From UBA1479 sp002706405 (GTDB lineage: Bacteria > Pseudomonadota > Alphaproteobacteria > Rhodospirillales > Casp-alpha2): 64,000 nt of DNA. The notes under the pieces were generated by a model. That model was not told the origin of the DNA. It was given only the letters and a program-made list of their open reading frames with translations, and made no database searches. How positions within the stretch are numbered: the first letter of the stretch is position 1; every line of letters begins with the position of its first letter. The position numbers and the translations under genes were made by a program. Positions 53,549 to 62,436 of this stretch are shown here, piece by piece. Location of the stretch: NCBI GenBank assembly GCA_963972255.1, contig CAXATO010000010.1, forward strand, positions 62,001-126,000. Reading direction: 5' to 3'.

Positions 53549-53968
53549 TCAGCCGCCGATCAGGTGGCGGGTGACGAAGACCGTCGCCACGGCCACGGAG
53601 ATATAGATCGCCGTTGCGGCGACGGATCGCACCGACCCCCGTGCCATGCCGCACACGCCGTGGCCGCTGGTGCAGCCGCTGCCGAGCCGCGTGCCGATGC
53701 CGACCAACAGGCCGCCGACGATCAAGGTCGGCCAGCCCGCGGCGATATCGACGGCGGGGGAAAGCAGCTTGAGGCCGAGAAACCCGGCCCCGGTCAGCCC
53801 GCCGATGAAGGCCGCGCGCCAAGCCAAGTTCGCGCGCTCACCGTCCAGCAGGCCGCCCAGGATGCCGCTGATGCCGGCGACCCGACCGTTGAACAGAGCC
53901 AGCAAGACCGCGCCGAGACCGATCAGGGCGCCGCCCGCAAGGGCTGGAAGGGGATCAAAAGGCTGCAT
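53549..53968 (-). CDS. YeeE/YedE-type membrane protein, first half
   Basis: 139-aa membrane protein with about four transmembrane segments and the conserved cysteine-bearing motif GSGCTSGHGVCGMARGS near residues 98-114. Together with the gene 5 bases downstream it makes a two-component sulfur-compound transporter. ATG 53968 is preferred; a GTG six codons upstream is in frame. Relevant to the sulfur demand of the isc, MnmA and ThiC pathways, but no operon link exists. Confidence 0.86.
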   Translation of the reverse strand: MQPFDPLPALAGGALIGLGAVLLALFNGRVAGISGILGGLLDGERANLAWRAAFIGGLTGAGFLGLKLLSPAVDIAAGWPTLIVGGLLVGIGTRLGSGCTSGHGVCGMARGSVRSVAATAIYISVAVATVFVTRHLIGG

Positions 53969-54022
53969 GGAACCTGCATTTAACACCGGGCGGGCAACAA
54001 TTCATATTCAAATATGTGAATG

Positions 54023-54853
54023 TCACTTTACGGTCAGGACGCGGGTCTCGCGATGCCAGATATACAGGCCCGTGGCGATGACGATACCGGCGCCCAGGAC
54101 CGTGGTCAGGTCGGGCAGAACGTTCCAGATCAACAGGTCGAACAGCACGGCCCAGCAGATCGCCGTGTATTCGAAGGGCGTGACCACGGCCGCCGGCGCG
54201 AACTTCATGGCGAAGGTCATGAGAATCTGGCCCAGCCCGCCGACCAACCCGGCGCAGATATAGAAGATCAGATGCTCTGTCGTCGGCGTGATCCAGACGA
54301 AAGGCAGGATCAACAGCGACACGGCGACGCCGGTGATCATGTAATAGAACACGATCAGATAGGGGGTTTCCGTGGCCGACAACTGCTTGATCAGGATCAG
54401 GCTGGCGGCCCAGCACAGGGTGCCGAACAGGGCATAGAGAGACCCGACCTGAAAATCCCCCGTCGGGTCGAGGGCGATCATCACGCCGGCGAAGCCGATG
54501 GCGATGGCGACCCAGCGGCGCAGGCCGACCTTTTCGCCTAGGAAGGGAATGGCCAGCAAGGCAGTGAAGATGGGCACCGACATGGCGATCGACATGCCGT
54601 CGCTCATGGGGATCATCGAATAGGCGTAATAGAAGCTGGCGTTACCGGCGACCCCGAACAGGGCGCGCACGAAATGTCCCATCGGCCGCGTGGTGCGGAA
54701 CGACGTCGGCCCGGCGGCGTAGAATATCAGCGGCACCACCATGACCGTGGCGATGGCGTTGCGGAAGAACACGGCCTGGAACGGAGAGTATTCGGGGCCG
54801 GCCAGCTTGACGAACATCTGCATGCTCGCCAGCGCCCCGACCGACCCTGCCAT
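54023..54853 (-). CDS. DMT-family (EamA) permease, start uncertain
   Basis: Drug/metabolite transporter with two EamA repeats and about nine to ten transmembrane segments; 276 aa from ATG 54853. The family-like sequence LALGILCMAGSVGALASM begins before this ATG, so the true start is probably upstream, yet the frame back to its stop offers only CTG as a start codon. Either CTG is used or TM1 is short. It lies just downstream of etfA on the same strand. Confidence 0.8.
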   Translation of the reverse strand: MAGSVGALASMQMFVKLAGPEYSPFQAVFFRNAIATVMVVPLIFYAAGPTSFRTTRPMGHFVRALFGVAGNASFYYAYSMIPMSDGMSIAMSVPIFTALLAIPFLGEKVGLRRWVAIAIGFAGVMIALDPTGDFQVGSLYALFGTLCWAASLILIKQLSATETPYLIVFYYMITGVAVSLLILPFVWITPTTEHLIFYICAGLVGGLGQILMTFAMKFAPAAVVTPFEYTAICWAVLFDLLIWNVLPDLTTVLGAGIVIATGLYIWHRETRVLTVK

Positions 54854-54914
54854 GCACAGGATGCCCAGCGCGAGCGAGCGTCTGGACGAGTCGGTCAGAG
54901 GCGGTTGGGCGGGC

Positions 54915-55847
54915 TTAGTCAGATAAAGCGGCCTTCAGTTCCGGGACGGCGGTGAACAGATCCGCAACCAGGCCGTAGTCGGCAACCTGGAAGATCGGTG
55001 CTTCCTCGTCCTTGTTGATGGCGACGATGACCTTGGAATCCTTCATCCCGGCCAGGTGCTGAATGGCGCCCGAAATGCCGACGGCGATGTACAGCTCGGG
55101 TGCCACGACCTTGCCGGTCTGGCCGACCTGATAGTCGTTGGGCACGAAGCCGGCGTCGACGGCGGCGCGGCTGGCGCCCACGGCGGCACCCAGGATGTCC
55201 GCGACCTCTTCCAGCAGATGGAAGTTGTCGCCCGACTGCATGCCGCGCCCGCCCGAGATGATGACCTTGGCGCTGGTCAGTTCCGGACGTTCGGACTTGG
55301 TCAGTTCCTGGCCCACGAAGGCGGCAAGGTCACTGGCACCTTCGCCGGCGACATCTTCGATGGCGGCGGAGCCGCCCTCGGCGGCAACGGCATCAAAGCC
55401 CGTGGCGCGCACGGTCAGAACCTTTTTCGCATCCGACGTCTTCACCGTCGCCAGCGCATTGCCGGCGTAGATCGGGCGGACGAAGGTATCCGGTCCTTCG
55501 ATGGCCGAGATGTCGGAAATCTGCTGCACGTCGAGCAGGGCCGCGACCCGCGGCATGACGTTCTTACCGCTTGTGGTGGCGGCCGCCAGAATATGGTCGA
55601 AGCCGTCCGCCAGCTTGGCGATCAGGGGGGCGACGTTTTCCGCGATTTCGTTGGCATAGGCCGCGTCGTCGGCGACCAGCACCTTGGCCACGCCGTCGAC
55701 CTTGGCGGCCGCTTCGGCAACCGCACGGCAGCCCGAGCCGATAACCAGGACAGTGACATCGCCCAGCTGCTTGGCGGCGGCGACGGCGTTGAGGGTCGCC
55801 GGCTTCAGGACCGCGTTGTCGTGTTCCGCATAAACCAGGACAGCCAT
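54915..55847 (-). CDS. etfA: Electron transfer flavoprotein alpha subunit
   Basis: 310-aa FAD-binding subunit (FixB family) passing electrons from acyl-CoA and other dehydrogenases to ETF:quinone oxidoreductase. The C-terminal FAD signature VGQTGKVVAPELYIAVGISG is present (positions about 250-269), as is VISGGRGM. It follows etfB with a 2-base gap. The ETF-QO gene is not in the window. Confidence 0.96.
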   Translation of the reverse strand: MAVLVYAEHDNAVLKPATLNAVAAAKQLGDVTVLVIGSGCRAVAEAAAKVDGVAKVLVADDAAYANEIAENVAPLIAKLADGFDHILAAATTSGKNVMPRVAALLDVQQISDISAIEGPDTFVRPIYAGNALATVKTSDAKKVLTVRATGFDAVAAEGGSAAIEDVAGEGASDLAAFVGQELTKSERPELTSAKVIISGGRGMQSGDNFHLLEEVADILGAAVGASRAAVDAGFVPNDYQVGQTGKVVAPELYIAVGISGAIQHLAGMKDSKVIVAINKDEEAPIFQVADYGLVADLFTAVPELKAALSD

Positions 55848-55849
55848 GA

Positions 55850-56599
55850 TCAGATCACCTTCGCTTCGTTCTTAAGTTTGTCGACCAGTTCGGCCGCGCT
55901 TTCCACCTTCACACCGGCCTGACGGGCGGGCGGTTCGGTCACTTGCAGGATTTCGACCCGAGGAGAGACGTCGACGCCCAGTTCGTCCGCCGTTAGCTTG
56001 GCGATCTCTTTCTTCTTGGCCTTCATGATGTTGGGCAGCGAGGCATAGCGCGGATCGTTCAGGCGCAGGTCCGTGGTCAGCACGGCCGGCAGCTTGAGGT
56101 CCAGGGTCTGCAGGCCGCCGTCGATTTCACGGGTGACCTTGGCCTGTCCGTCGCCGAGTTCAATCTTGGACGCGAACGTGCCCTGCGACCAACCCATGAG
56201 GGCGGCCAGCATCTGGCCGACCTGGTTGTTGTCGTCGTCGATGGCCTGTTTGCCGAGGATCACGATGTCCGGGTTTTCGCGGGCGATCAGTTCCTTGAAA
56301 ATCTTGGCGATGGCCAGCGGCTCTACCCGACCGTCGGCAACCACGTGAATGCCGCGGTCTGCGCCCATGGCGAGTGCCGTGCGGATGGTTTCCTGGGCCT
56401 GATCGGGGCCGATGGAAACGGCGATCAGCTCGTCCGCCGTGCCGGCTTCGCGCAGCCGCACCCCTTCTTCGACGGCGATTTCGTCGAACGGGTTCATAGA
56501 CATTTTCACGTTTTGGGTTTCGACACCTGTGTGGTCCGATTTGACCCGAACCTTCACATAGGCGTCGATCACGCGCTTGACGCCGACCAGGATCTTCAT
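55850..56599 (-). CDS. etfB: Electron transfer flavoprotein beta subunit
   Basis: 249-aa FixA-family subunit that binds AMP and docks dehydrogenases. KMSMNPFDEIAVEEGVRL near residues 36-53 and the C-terminal recognition loop segment with LPNIMKAKKKEI are standard. ATG 56599 gives the usual 249-residue length; a GTG at 56608 is in frame. First gene of the etfBA-DMT group. Confidence 0.96.
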   Translation of the reverse strand: MKILVGVKRVIDAYVKVRVKSDHTGVETQNVKMSMNPFDEIAVEEGVRLREAGTADELIAVSIGPDQAQETIRTALAMGADRGIHVVADGRVEPLAIAKIFKELIARENPDIVILGKQAIDDDNNQVGQMLAALMGWSQGTFASKIELGDGQAKVTREIDGGLQTLDLKLPAVLTTDLRLNDPRYASLPNIMKAKKKEIAKLTADELGVDVSPRVEILQVTEPPARQAGVKVESAAELVDKLKNEAKVI

Positions 56600-56932
56600 G
56601 GGTTTCACCTTCTTATTTCAGCCGTTTGTGGGCTTATTCAGCCATCCGCGGGGGCCCGTCGGGTCCCGATCTTGATTGCTGCACTGCGAGAAATGATCCG
56701 CTGGATTTAAAGGAGGAACCGCATCCCGTCAAGAAACGCCGTTTCATTCCGCGAAGCGAACGGGAGAAGGCGGAAAAGCGCGAAAACCCGCGGTCGGTAA
56801 AATTTTAGACTAATTTTCGTAAAAACTACTTTAAATAAAAAATATTGATATGAATTTCAATTAATACGAATATCCCAGTCGACGCAAATAAAAAACGATT
56901 CGGGGATCGGACTGCGGCGTTTTGAACGAAAG
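56600..56932. other. Intergenic region, 333 bases, AT-rich on the right
   Basis: Left half is GC-rich and contains a perfect AAAGGAGGAA ribosome-site-like sequence (56708-56717) with no ATG, GTG or TTG at a workable distance. From about 56800 to 56905 the composition drops sharply, with runs such as TTTAAATAAAAAATATT. This is likely the promoter region of the histidine kinase at 56933; I see no clear operator or RNA gene. Confidence 0.6.
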
Positions 56933-57922
56933 ATGACAGTCATCATGCCCCAAAATTATTCAGAATTACCCTATGGCGCCGGCCGGCCGATGGTTCCGGG
57001 ATTCGGCGCGCCCGGCAAGCCGAGGCTCAAGAGCCTGCTGCTTCTGCCGGTTCTGCCCGTGCTCTGGGTGGTGCGCGGCTTCAAGCGTCGCCGCGACAGG
57101 GACAAGACCAAGCTGCAGATGGAAATTCTCCAGCTTCGGCGCGAGCTTGCGGGCCTGCGTTCCGTCAACATGGAATTGCTCAAGGGCAAGGAGCGGGCGG
57201 AAATCAACGATCAGCGCAAGACCGAATTCCTGGCCCGGGTGACGCACGAATTGCGCACGCCGCTGAACGCCGTGGTCGGCTTCGCCGATCTGGTCCGCCA
57301 GGAACCCTACGGCGAACTCGGCAGCCCCAAGTACACCGAATACCTGACCGATATCCGCGCCACCAGCGCCCATATGCTGGATCTCGTCAACGACCTGCTG
57401 GATGTCGCCAAGATCGAAGCCGGGCAGGTGGAAATGCGGGAGTCCTGGTCCTCGGTGCCGCTGATTCTGGACGACTGTCGGCGCCTCATTCAGGGGCAGG
57501 CCGAAGCGAATGGCATCGATATCGTGATCGAAACGCCGCCGGACCTGCCGGGGCTCTACTGCGATCCGGGCCGGGTCCGCCAGATCGTCGTCAACCTGTT
57601 GTCCAATGCCGTCAAGTTCACGCCCAAACGCGGCCATATCACCCTGGCGGCGCGGCGCGACCGGGTCGGCGGCATCGTCATTCGGGTGTCGGATACGGGC
57701 ATCGGCATCCCGCAGGATGCCCTCGACGACGTGTTCGAACCCTATATCCAGATTCGCGGCAATCATCTGACCAAGGGGCAGCAGGGATCGGGCCTGGGCC
57801 TGTCCCTGGTGCGTATCCTGGCCGATCTGCATCAGGCGTCGCTCGGCATCGAAAGCGTTGAAAGCCGGGGCACGACGGTGACGGTTCGCTTCCCGCCGAC
57901 CCGCGCCCGCGCAATTCCCTGA
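56933..57922 (+). CDS. Sensor histidine kinase without a recognised input domain
   Basis: 329-aa kinase. The N-terminus has one hydrophobic stretch (about 33-48) followed by a basic, coiled-coil segment (50-95) and HisKA with His105 (THELRTPLNAVVGFADLV). N box NLLSNAVKFTP, G1 VSDTGIGIP and G2 GSGLGLSLVR are intact. The catalytic half is close to that of the kinase at 10626-12278, including PPTR near the end, pointing to paralogues. Orphan: no receiver gene adjacent. Confidence 0.88.
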   Translation: MTVIMPQNYSELPYGAGRPMVPGFGAPGKPRLKSLLLLPVLPVLWVVRGFKRRRDRDKTKLQMEILQLRRELAGLRSVNMELLKGKERAEINDQRKTEFLARVTHELRTPLNAVVGFADLVRQEPYGELGSPKYTEYLTDIRATSAHMLDLVNDLLDVAKIEAGQVEMRESWSSVPLILDDCRRLIQGQAEANGIDIVIETPPDLPGLYCDPGRVRQIVVNLLSNAVKFTPKRGHITLAARRDRVGGIVIRVSDTGIGIPQDALDDVFEPYIQIRGNHLTKGQQGSGLGLSLVRILADLHQASLGIESVESRGTTVTVRFPPTRARAIP

Positions 57923-58009
57923 CCGGCATCGACCACGTTTTGCCGCCGATTGCGGCGGCGGGGATGCGCGTCTAAGGTGCGGCCAACGTCCCCAAACACG
58001 AGGGCCCTC

Positions 58010-58684
58010 ATGCCGCGCCTGTTCCGCCTGATTTCGTCAATTCTTCTGCTGCTGATTCTGGCCGGGCCGTTGTCGGCCGAAGAAACGCCCAAGGTGCTGA
58101 CCTGGGAAGATCTGGTTCCCAAAGGTCCGCCGATCGACAATCCATATCAGTACCTGCCGATCGACCAGCAGGTCGAATTGGAGATGCTGGCGTCCATTCG
58201 CGCCCAGGTCGCCGCGGGCCTGATGAACGAGGTGCATCCCATGTTCGAGGATGCGCGCGAGATCGAATTCAAGCTGCGTCAGGAAGGCATCGACGTGGAC
58301 CGCATGGTCGGCCTGGTGCAGAAGATGCAGGCCGAAGTCGCGGCGCGGAACAGTGAACTGGCTCATGATCTGGACGGCCAGTTGGTGCGGCTGCCCGGCT
58401 ATGTCCTGCCGCTGGAATTCGAGGGGACCTCGGTCAAGGAATTCCTCTTGGTGCCCTATGTCGGGGCTTGCATCCACGTGCCGCCGCCGCCCATCAATCA
58501 GACGGTGGTGGTGCATCTGAATCAGTCCTACGCCACCAAGGAACTGTATGAGCCCGTCTGGGTCACTGGGCGGATAGCCGTCAAGCGGAGCAAGCGGGCG
58601 CTGACGTTGGTTGACGGCGATGCCGATGTCGAAACCGGCTACACGATCCAGGGCACGCGGGTCGAGCCCTATACGGAAAAATAG
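58010..58684 (+). CDS. Exported DUF3299 protein
   Basis: 224 aa with a signal peptide (residues 1-22, ILAGPLSAEE). The DUF3299 core is visible in RLPGYVLPLEFEG, FLLVPYVGACIHVPPPPINQ and WVTGRIAV. DUF3299 proteins are commonly encoded with DUF2796 proteins and LolD/MacB-like ABC transporters in zinc-related loci, as here, but in this window it lies upstream of the Zur-like promoter, separated from it by a short hairpin. Confidence 0.87.
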   Translation: MPRLFRLISSILLLLILAGPLSAEETPKVLTWEDLVPKGPPIDNPYQYLPIDQQVELEMLASIRAQVAAGLMNEVHPMFEDAREIEFKLRQEGIDVDRMVGLVQKMQAEVAARNSELAHDLDGQLVRLPGYVLPLEFEGTSVKEFLLVPYVGACIHVPPPPINQTVVVHLNQSYATKELYEPVWVTGRIAVKRSKRALTLVDGDADVETGYTIQGTRVEPYTEK

Positions 58685-58688
58685 GCCG

Positions 58689-58707
58689 TGCCGGGTGGCC
58701 GGCATTT
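58689..58707 (+). terminator. Short hairpin after the DUF3299 gene
   Basis: TGCCGG-GTGG-CCGGCA followed by TTT, 4 bases after the stop codon. Six-bp stem and a short T-run: a weak terminator that would separate the gene from the zinc operon. Confidence 0.42.
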
Positions 58708-58745
58708 CCATAACTGAATAATCGGATGATGGGGGCAAAGAGCGA

Positions 58746-58777
58746 TTGTCAGACAAAAAATGTTACCATATAACATT
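58746..58777 (+). promoter_or_regulatory. Promoter with Zur-like operator for the zinc operon
   Basis: -35 TTGTCA (58746-58751), 17-base spacer and -10 TATAAC (58769-58774), each 5/6 to consensus. Over the -10 lies a perfect palindrome AATGTTA-N5-TAACATT (58759-58777), matching the 7-5-7 layout of proteobacterial Zur boxes (AATGTTATA-ATAACATT type). The first gene encodes a His-rich zinc-binding-type protein. Zinc-dependent repression is a strong inference. Confidence 0.75.
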
Positions 58778-58819
58778 ACAACACCTGCCCCGTTTTCTTT
58801 TACGCCCAAAGGAGCTCAC

Positions 58820-59455
58820 ATGAAGCCGATGTCCTTGCTGCCGGTCCCGCGCGCCGGAATTTTTGTTTCCGCCACGTTGCTGGCGGGTTTGTTCGTTGCT
58901 GCCGGTCCGGCATCGTCGGCCGAACGCGAACACGGCGCCCATGAACACGGCGTCGGGCAGTTGAGTCTGGCGGTGGAAGGCAACACGGTCGAAATCGAGA
59001 TCACGGCGCCGGGTGCGGACATCGTCGGCTTTGAGCATGCGGCGGAAACCGAAGCTGACCGCGCGGCCTTGGCCGCCGCCGCGGCCCGCCTGAAAGACGG
59101 GGCCGGCCTGTTTCGCTTCCCGCCCAAGGCCGAGTGCCGACTTGAGGAAGCCGAGGTTCATTCCGCCCTGTTGGACGACGCGCGTGACCACGAGAAGGGC
59201 CATGACCATGAAAAGAAGCATGACCATGACAAGGGACATGATCACGATAAGGGACATGCCCATGAGGCCGATGGGCATGCGGAGTTCCGCGCTCATTACC
59301 ATTTTCATTGCGCCGACCCGGCGGCGCTGAGCCATATCGATCTGGGCTACTTTACCGCCTTCCCCGCCGCCCGCGAGCTTGAGGCCCGGACCATTACCGC
59401 GAAGGGCCAGGGGGCTGCGGAGTTGACAGCGGAGCGTCCGCGCCTGACCTTCTAA
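58820..59455 (+). CDS. Periplasmic His-rich metal-binding protein (DUF2796, ZrgA-like)
   Basis: 211 aa with a signal peptide (1-33, GPASSAE). The mature protein starts REHGAHEHGVGQL, carries the DUF2796 pattern, and has a His/Asp/Lys-rich loop at about 130-160 with repeats of KGHDHD type, likely zinc ligands. An AAAGGAG ribosome site fixes ATG 58820. It is followed by an ABC ATPase and permease, the arrangement of the zinc-uptake-associated Zrg locus of Vibrio cholerae, and preceded by a Zur-like operator. Confidence 0.86.
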   Translation: MKPMSLLPVPRAGIFVSATLLAGLFVAAGPASSAEREHGAHEHGVGQLSLAVEGNTVEIEITAPGADIVGFEHAAETEADRAALAAAAARLKDGAGLFRFPPKAECRLEEAEVHSALLDDARDHEKGHDHEKKHDHDKGHDHDKGHAHEADGHAEFRAHYHFHCADPAALSHIDLGYFTAFPAARELEARTITAKGQGAAELTAERPRLTF

Positions 59456-59493
59456 TCGGTTTGACGTCACGGCCTGGAGGGAACGGCACAAGC

Positions 59494-60213
59494 ATGAACG
59501 GAAACGCGATCCGCCTGTCCGGCGTCCAGTTCCGCTGGCGCCCCGGGGCGCCGTTGGTGCTGGACATCGCGGAGTTCACGGCCCGGGCGGGTGAGCGGCT
59601 GTTCGTCAGTGGTCCCAGCGGCAGCGGCAAGACGACGCTTCTGAACCTGCTGGCCGGCATCTGTCTGCCCCAGAAAGGGGTGGTGGAGGTCGTGGGGGAG
59701 GATTTGACCCGTGTGCCGGGTCCCCGCCGCGACGCCATCCGCGCCGATTGCATCGGATTTATTTTCCAGATGTTCAATCTGCTGCCGTTTCTGTCGTTGA
59801 CGGAAAACGTTCTTCTGCCCTGCCGCTTTTCGCCCGTCCGCCGGGCCCGCGCCGACGCCGCGCCGGGCGGGGCCGAGGGCGAGGCGCTGCGCCTGCTTAC
59901 CCATATGGGCCTGGGCGAGGCCGCCGCCGTCGGCCGCGCCGTCGGCGAACTGAGCACCGGCCAGCAACAACGCGTCGCCGCCGCCCGTGCCCTGATCGGC
60001 GCGCCGCCGGTGATCATCGCGGACGAGCCGACCTCGGCGCTCGACGCCGATGCCCAGGCGGCTTTCCTCGACCTGCTGTTCGCGGAGGCCGGGCGCAGCG
60101 GCGCCACGGTGCTGTTCGTCAGCCACGACCGGCGGCTCGAGGCCGGGTTCGACCGGGTGGTGGCCCTGGCCGAGATCAACCGGGCGGCGAATGCCGAAGG
60201 CAGGGCCGCATGA
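59494..60213 (+). CDS. ABC transporter ATP-binding protein, LolD/MacB-like
   Basis: 239-aa ATPase with Walker A GPSGSGKTT near residue 40, Q-loop FIFQMFNLLPFLSLTEN, signature LSTGQQQR and Walker B VIIADEPTSALD. It belongs to the class that powers mechanotransmission-type permeases of the MacB/FtsX fold. ATG 59494 follows GGAGG. It lies 38 bases after the DUF2796 gene and overlaps the permease gene by four bases. Confidence 0.9.
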   Translation: MNGNAIRLSGVQFRWRPGAPLVLDIAEFTARAGERLFVSGPSGSGKTTLLNLLAGICLPQKGVVEVVGEDLTRVPGPRRDAIRADCIGFIFQMFNLLPFLSLTENVLLPCRFSPVRRARADAAPGGAEGEALRLLTHMGLGEAAAVGRAVGELSTGQQQRVAAARALIGAPPVIIADEPTSALDADAQAAFLDLLFAEAGRSGATVLFVSHDRRLEAGFDRVVALAEINRAANAEGRAA

Positions 60214-61478
60214 GGGGGGCGCCGATCCTCGGCCTCGCGGTCAAGAGCTTGTTGAATCGCCGGACGACCGTGGGGCTGACCCTGCTGGCGCTGGCCGTCA
60301 GCGTGACGCTGGTGCTTGGCGTGGAAAAGCTCCGGACCGAGGCCAAGGCCAGCTTCGCCGCCACGATCTCCGGCACCGACCTGATCGTCGGTGCGCGCAG
60401 CGGTTCGGTTCAATTGCTGCTGTATTCCGTGTTCCGCATCGGCAACGCGACCAACAACATCACTTGGCAAAGTTATCAGGACATTGCCGCGCGGCCCGAC
60501 GTGGCCTGGACCGTGCCCCTGTCGCTCGGCGATTCCCATCGCGGGTTCCGGGTGCTGGGTACCAACGGGGATTATTTCACGCATTACCGCTACGGTCGCA
60601 AGCAGCCGCTTGCTTTCGCCGCCGGCGGGCCGTTCACCGATCTGTTCGATGCCGTTCTCGGCGCCGAGGTGGCGCGTGCCCTGGGTTATGAACTGGGCGA
60701 TCCCCTGGTCGTCGCCCACGGTCTGGGGGCAGAGGGTTTCTCCAACCACAAGGACAAACCTTTCCGTGTCGCCGGCATCCTGGCCCGCACGGGCACGCCC
60801 GTGGATCGCACGGTGCACGTCAGCCTGCAGGCCATCGAGGCGATCCATGTCGATTGGAAAAGCGGCGCCCCCGTGCCCGGCATGCGCGTGACCGCCGATC
60901 AGGTCCGGCGCATGGACCTGACGCCCCGCGCCATTACCGCCGTTCTGGTCGGTGCGAAATCGCGGTTCGCCGCCTTTACCCTGCAGCGCGCGATCAATGA
61001 ATACCGGGCGGAGCCCCTGCTGGCCGTGCTGCCCGGGGTCGCCTTGCAGGAGCTCTGGGATCTCATGGGCACGGCAGAGGCGGCGCTGGCCGCCATATCC
61101 GTGGCGGTGGTCGCGGCGGGGCTTCTCGGGATGATGATCATGATGCTGGCCGGGCTGAACGAGCGGCGGCGGGAGATGGCGATCCTGCGCTCCGTCGGGG
61201 CCAGACCGCTGCACCTGTTCGCCCTCCTGGTGTCCGAGGCGGCGGTTCTGACCATCGCCGGTGCTGCGGCCGGTCTCGGCCTGTTCTATGCCGCTTTGGC
61301 CGCGTTCCGGCCCGTTCTCGACAGCCGGTTCGGATTGTACCTGGAAATCTCCGCGCCGACGGCCCACGATCTGGCGATCCTGGGGGCCGTCGTGCTGGCC
61401 GGCGTGCTGGCGGGGGCGGTGCCGGCGCTTGGCGCGTATCGGCAGTCGCTGGCCGACGGGATGACGGTCAAACTCTAA
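60210..61478 (+). CDS. ABC transporter permease, MacB/FtsX fold
   Basis: 422-aa permease: one N-terminal transmembrane helix (about 22-40), a periplasmic domain (45-285) and three C-terminal helices (about 290-320, 345-370 and 385-405). The cytoplasmic loop ERRREMAILRSVGARPLHLF is the FtsX-family coupling element. Paired with the upstream ATPase, it likely acts with the His-rich periplasmic protein in zinc homeostasis. Coupled through an ATGA overlap at 60210. Confidence 0.88.
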   Translation: MRGAPILGLAVKSLLNRRTTVGLTLLALAVSVTLVLGVEKLRTEAKASFAATISGTDLIVGARSGSVQLLLYSVFRIGNATNNITWQSYQDIAARPDVAWTVPLSLGDSHRGFRVLGTNGDYFTHYRYGRKQPLAFAAGGPFTDLFDAVLGAEVARALGYELGDPLVVAHGLGAEGFSNHKDKPFRVAGILARTGTPVDRTVHVSLQAIEAIHVDWKSGAPVPGMRVTADQVRRMDLTPRAITAVLVGAKSRFAAFTLQRAINEYRAEPLLAVLPGVALQELWDLMGTAEAALAAISVAVVAAGLLGMMIMMLAGLNERRREMAILRSVGARPLHLFALLVSEAAVLTIAGAAAGLGLFYAALAAFRPVLDSRFGLYLEISAPTAHDLAILGAVVLAGVLAGAVPALGAYRQSLADGMTVKL

Positions 61479-61487
61479 CCTGGGGCG

Positions 61488-62351
61488 ATGAACATGGACG
61501 ACGCGCGCACCATCGATATCGACGGGGTGGCCGTGCCACGCCTGCTGTACGGTACGGCGTGGAAGGAAGAGGCCACGGAGCAATTGGTGACCCTGGCGCT
61601 CGACCAGGGGTTTCGCGGCTTCGATACGGCCAATCAGCGCAAGCATTACTACGAAGCGGGCACCGGCGCCGCCTTGGCCAAGGCAATCAAGGCGGGGCGG
61701 GTGCGGCGTGCGGATCTGTTCATCCAGACCAAGTTCACCTTTCGGCGCGGCCAGGACCATCGCCTGCCTTATGACGCGGACGCGCCGGCCGCCACGCAGG
61801 TCGCCCAGTCCTTCGAGAAATCCCTGGAACACCTGCAGACGGATTACATCGATAGCCTGGTGCTGCACGGACCCTGGACCGGTGACCGCCTGCATCCCGT
61901 CGACTGGCAGGTATGGCGGGCCATGGAGGCGATCCACAAGCAAGGCCGGGTGCGCCTGTTGGGGGTCAGCAATTTCAAGTTGGAACAGGTTCGCCTGCTC
62001 TGCGCCCGGGCCGCGGTGAAGCCGCGTTTCGTGCAGAACCGCTGCTATGCCGCGCGCGCCTGGGACAAGGATATCCGGGCCGTCTGCGCCCAGGAGGGGA
62101 TTCGTTATCAGGGGTTTTCGCTGCTCACGGCGAACCGGGGAGTGCTCGATCATGCGATGGTCAAGGAAATCGCTGCGCGCCACGGCAAGACCCCGGCGCA
62201 ATGCGTGTTCCGCTTCGCCCTTGACGTCGGCATGGTACCCCTGACCGGCACCAAGGATGCGGCTCATATGGCCCAGGACCAGGACGTTTTCGATTTCACC
62301 CTGACGCCGGGTGAAATCGCCGCCATCGAGAAGGCCGCCATGCCCCGTTGA
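61488..62351 (+). CDS. Aldo/keto reductase
   Basis: 287-aa (beta/alpha)8 NADPH oxidoreductase. Tetrad candidates are Asp in GFDTANQ, Tyr in the KHYYEAG region, Lys in IQTKFTF and His in LVLHGPW; the NADPH end shows GVSNFKLEQ and VPLTGTKD. The Tyr neighbourhood departs from the usual YGNE, so activity should be assumed with some care. It begins 9 bases after the permease gene and may be read from the zinc operon. Confidence 0.87.
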   Translation: MNMDDARTIDIDGVAVPRLLYGTAWKEEATEQLVTLALDQGFRGFDTANQRKHYYEAGTGAALAKAIKAGRVRRADLFIQTKFTFRRGQDHRLPYDADAPAATQVAQSFEKSLEHLQTDYIDSLVLHGPWTGDRLHPVDWQVWRAMEAIHKQGRVRLLGVSNFKLEQVRLLCARAAVKPRFVQNRCYAARAWDKDIRAVCAQEGIRYQGFSLLTANRGVLDHAMVKEIAARHGKTPAQCVFRFALDVGMVPLTGTKDAAHMAQDQDVFDFTLTPGEIAAIEKAAMPR

Positions 62352-62436
62352 CTTGGCAGGCCGCCGTCGTTCAGGTTCTGTGTGATCTGCGGCGGTATCT
62401 TGCTGCCGCCTTTGTCCCAGGAAGCGGAACGACCCC

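Noticed and set aside
56626..56808. 60-codon frame with a Lys/Arg-rich end behind AAAGGAGGAA
   Set aside because: The ribosome-site-like sequence lies inside the frame and no ATG, GTG or TTG follows it at a usable distance; only a far upstream TTG opens the frame.
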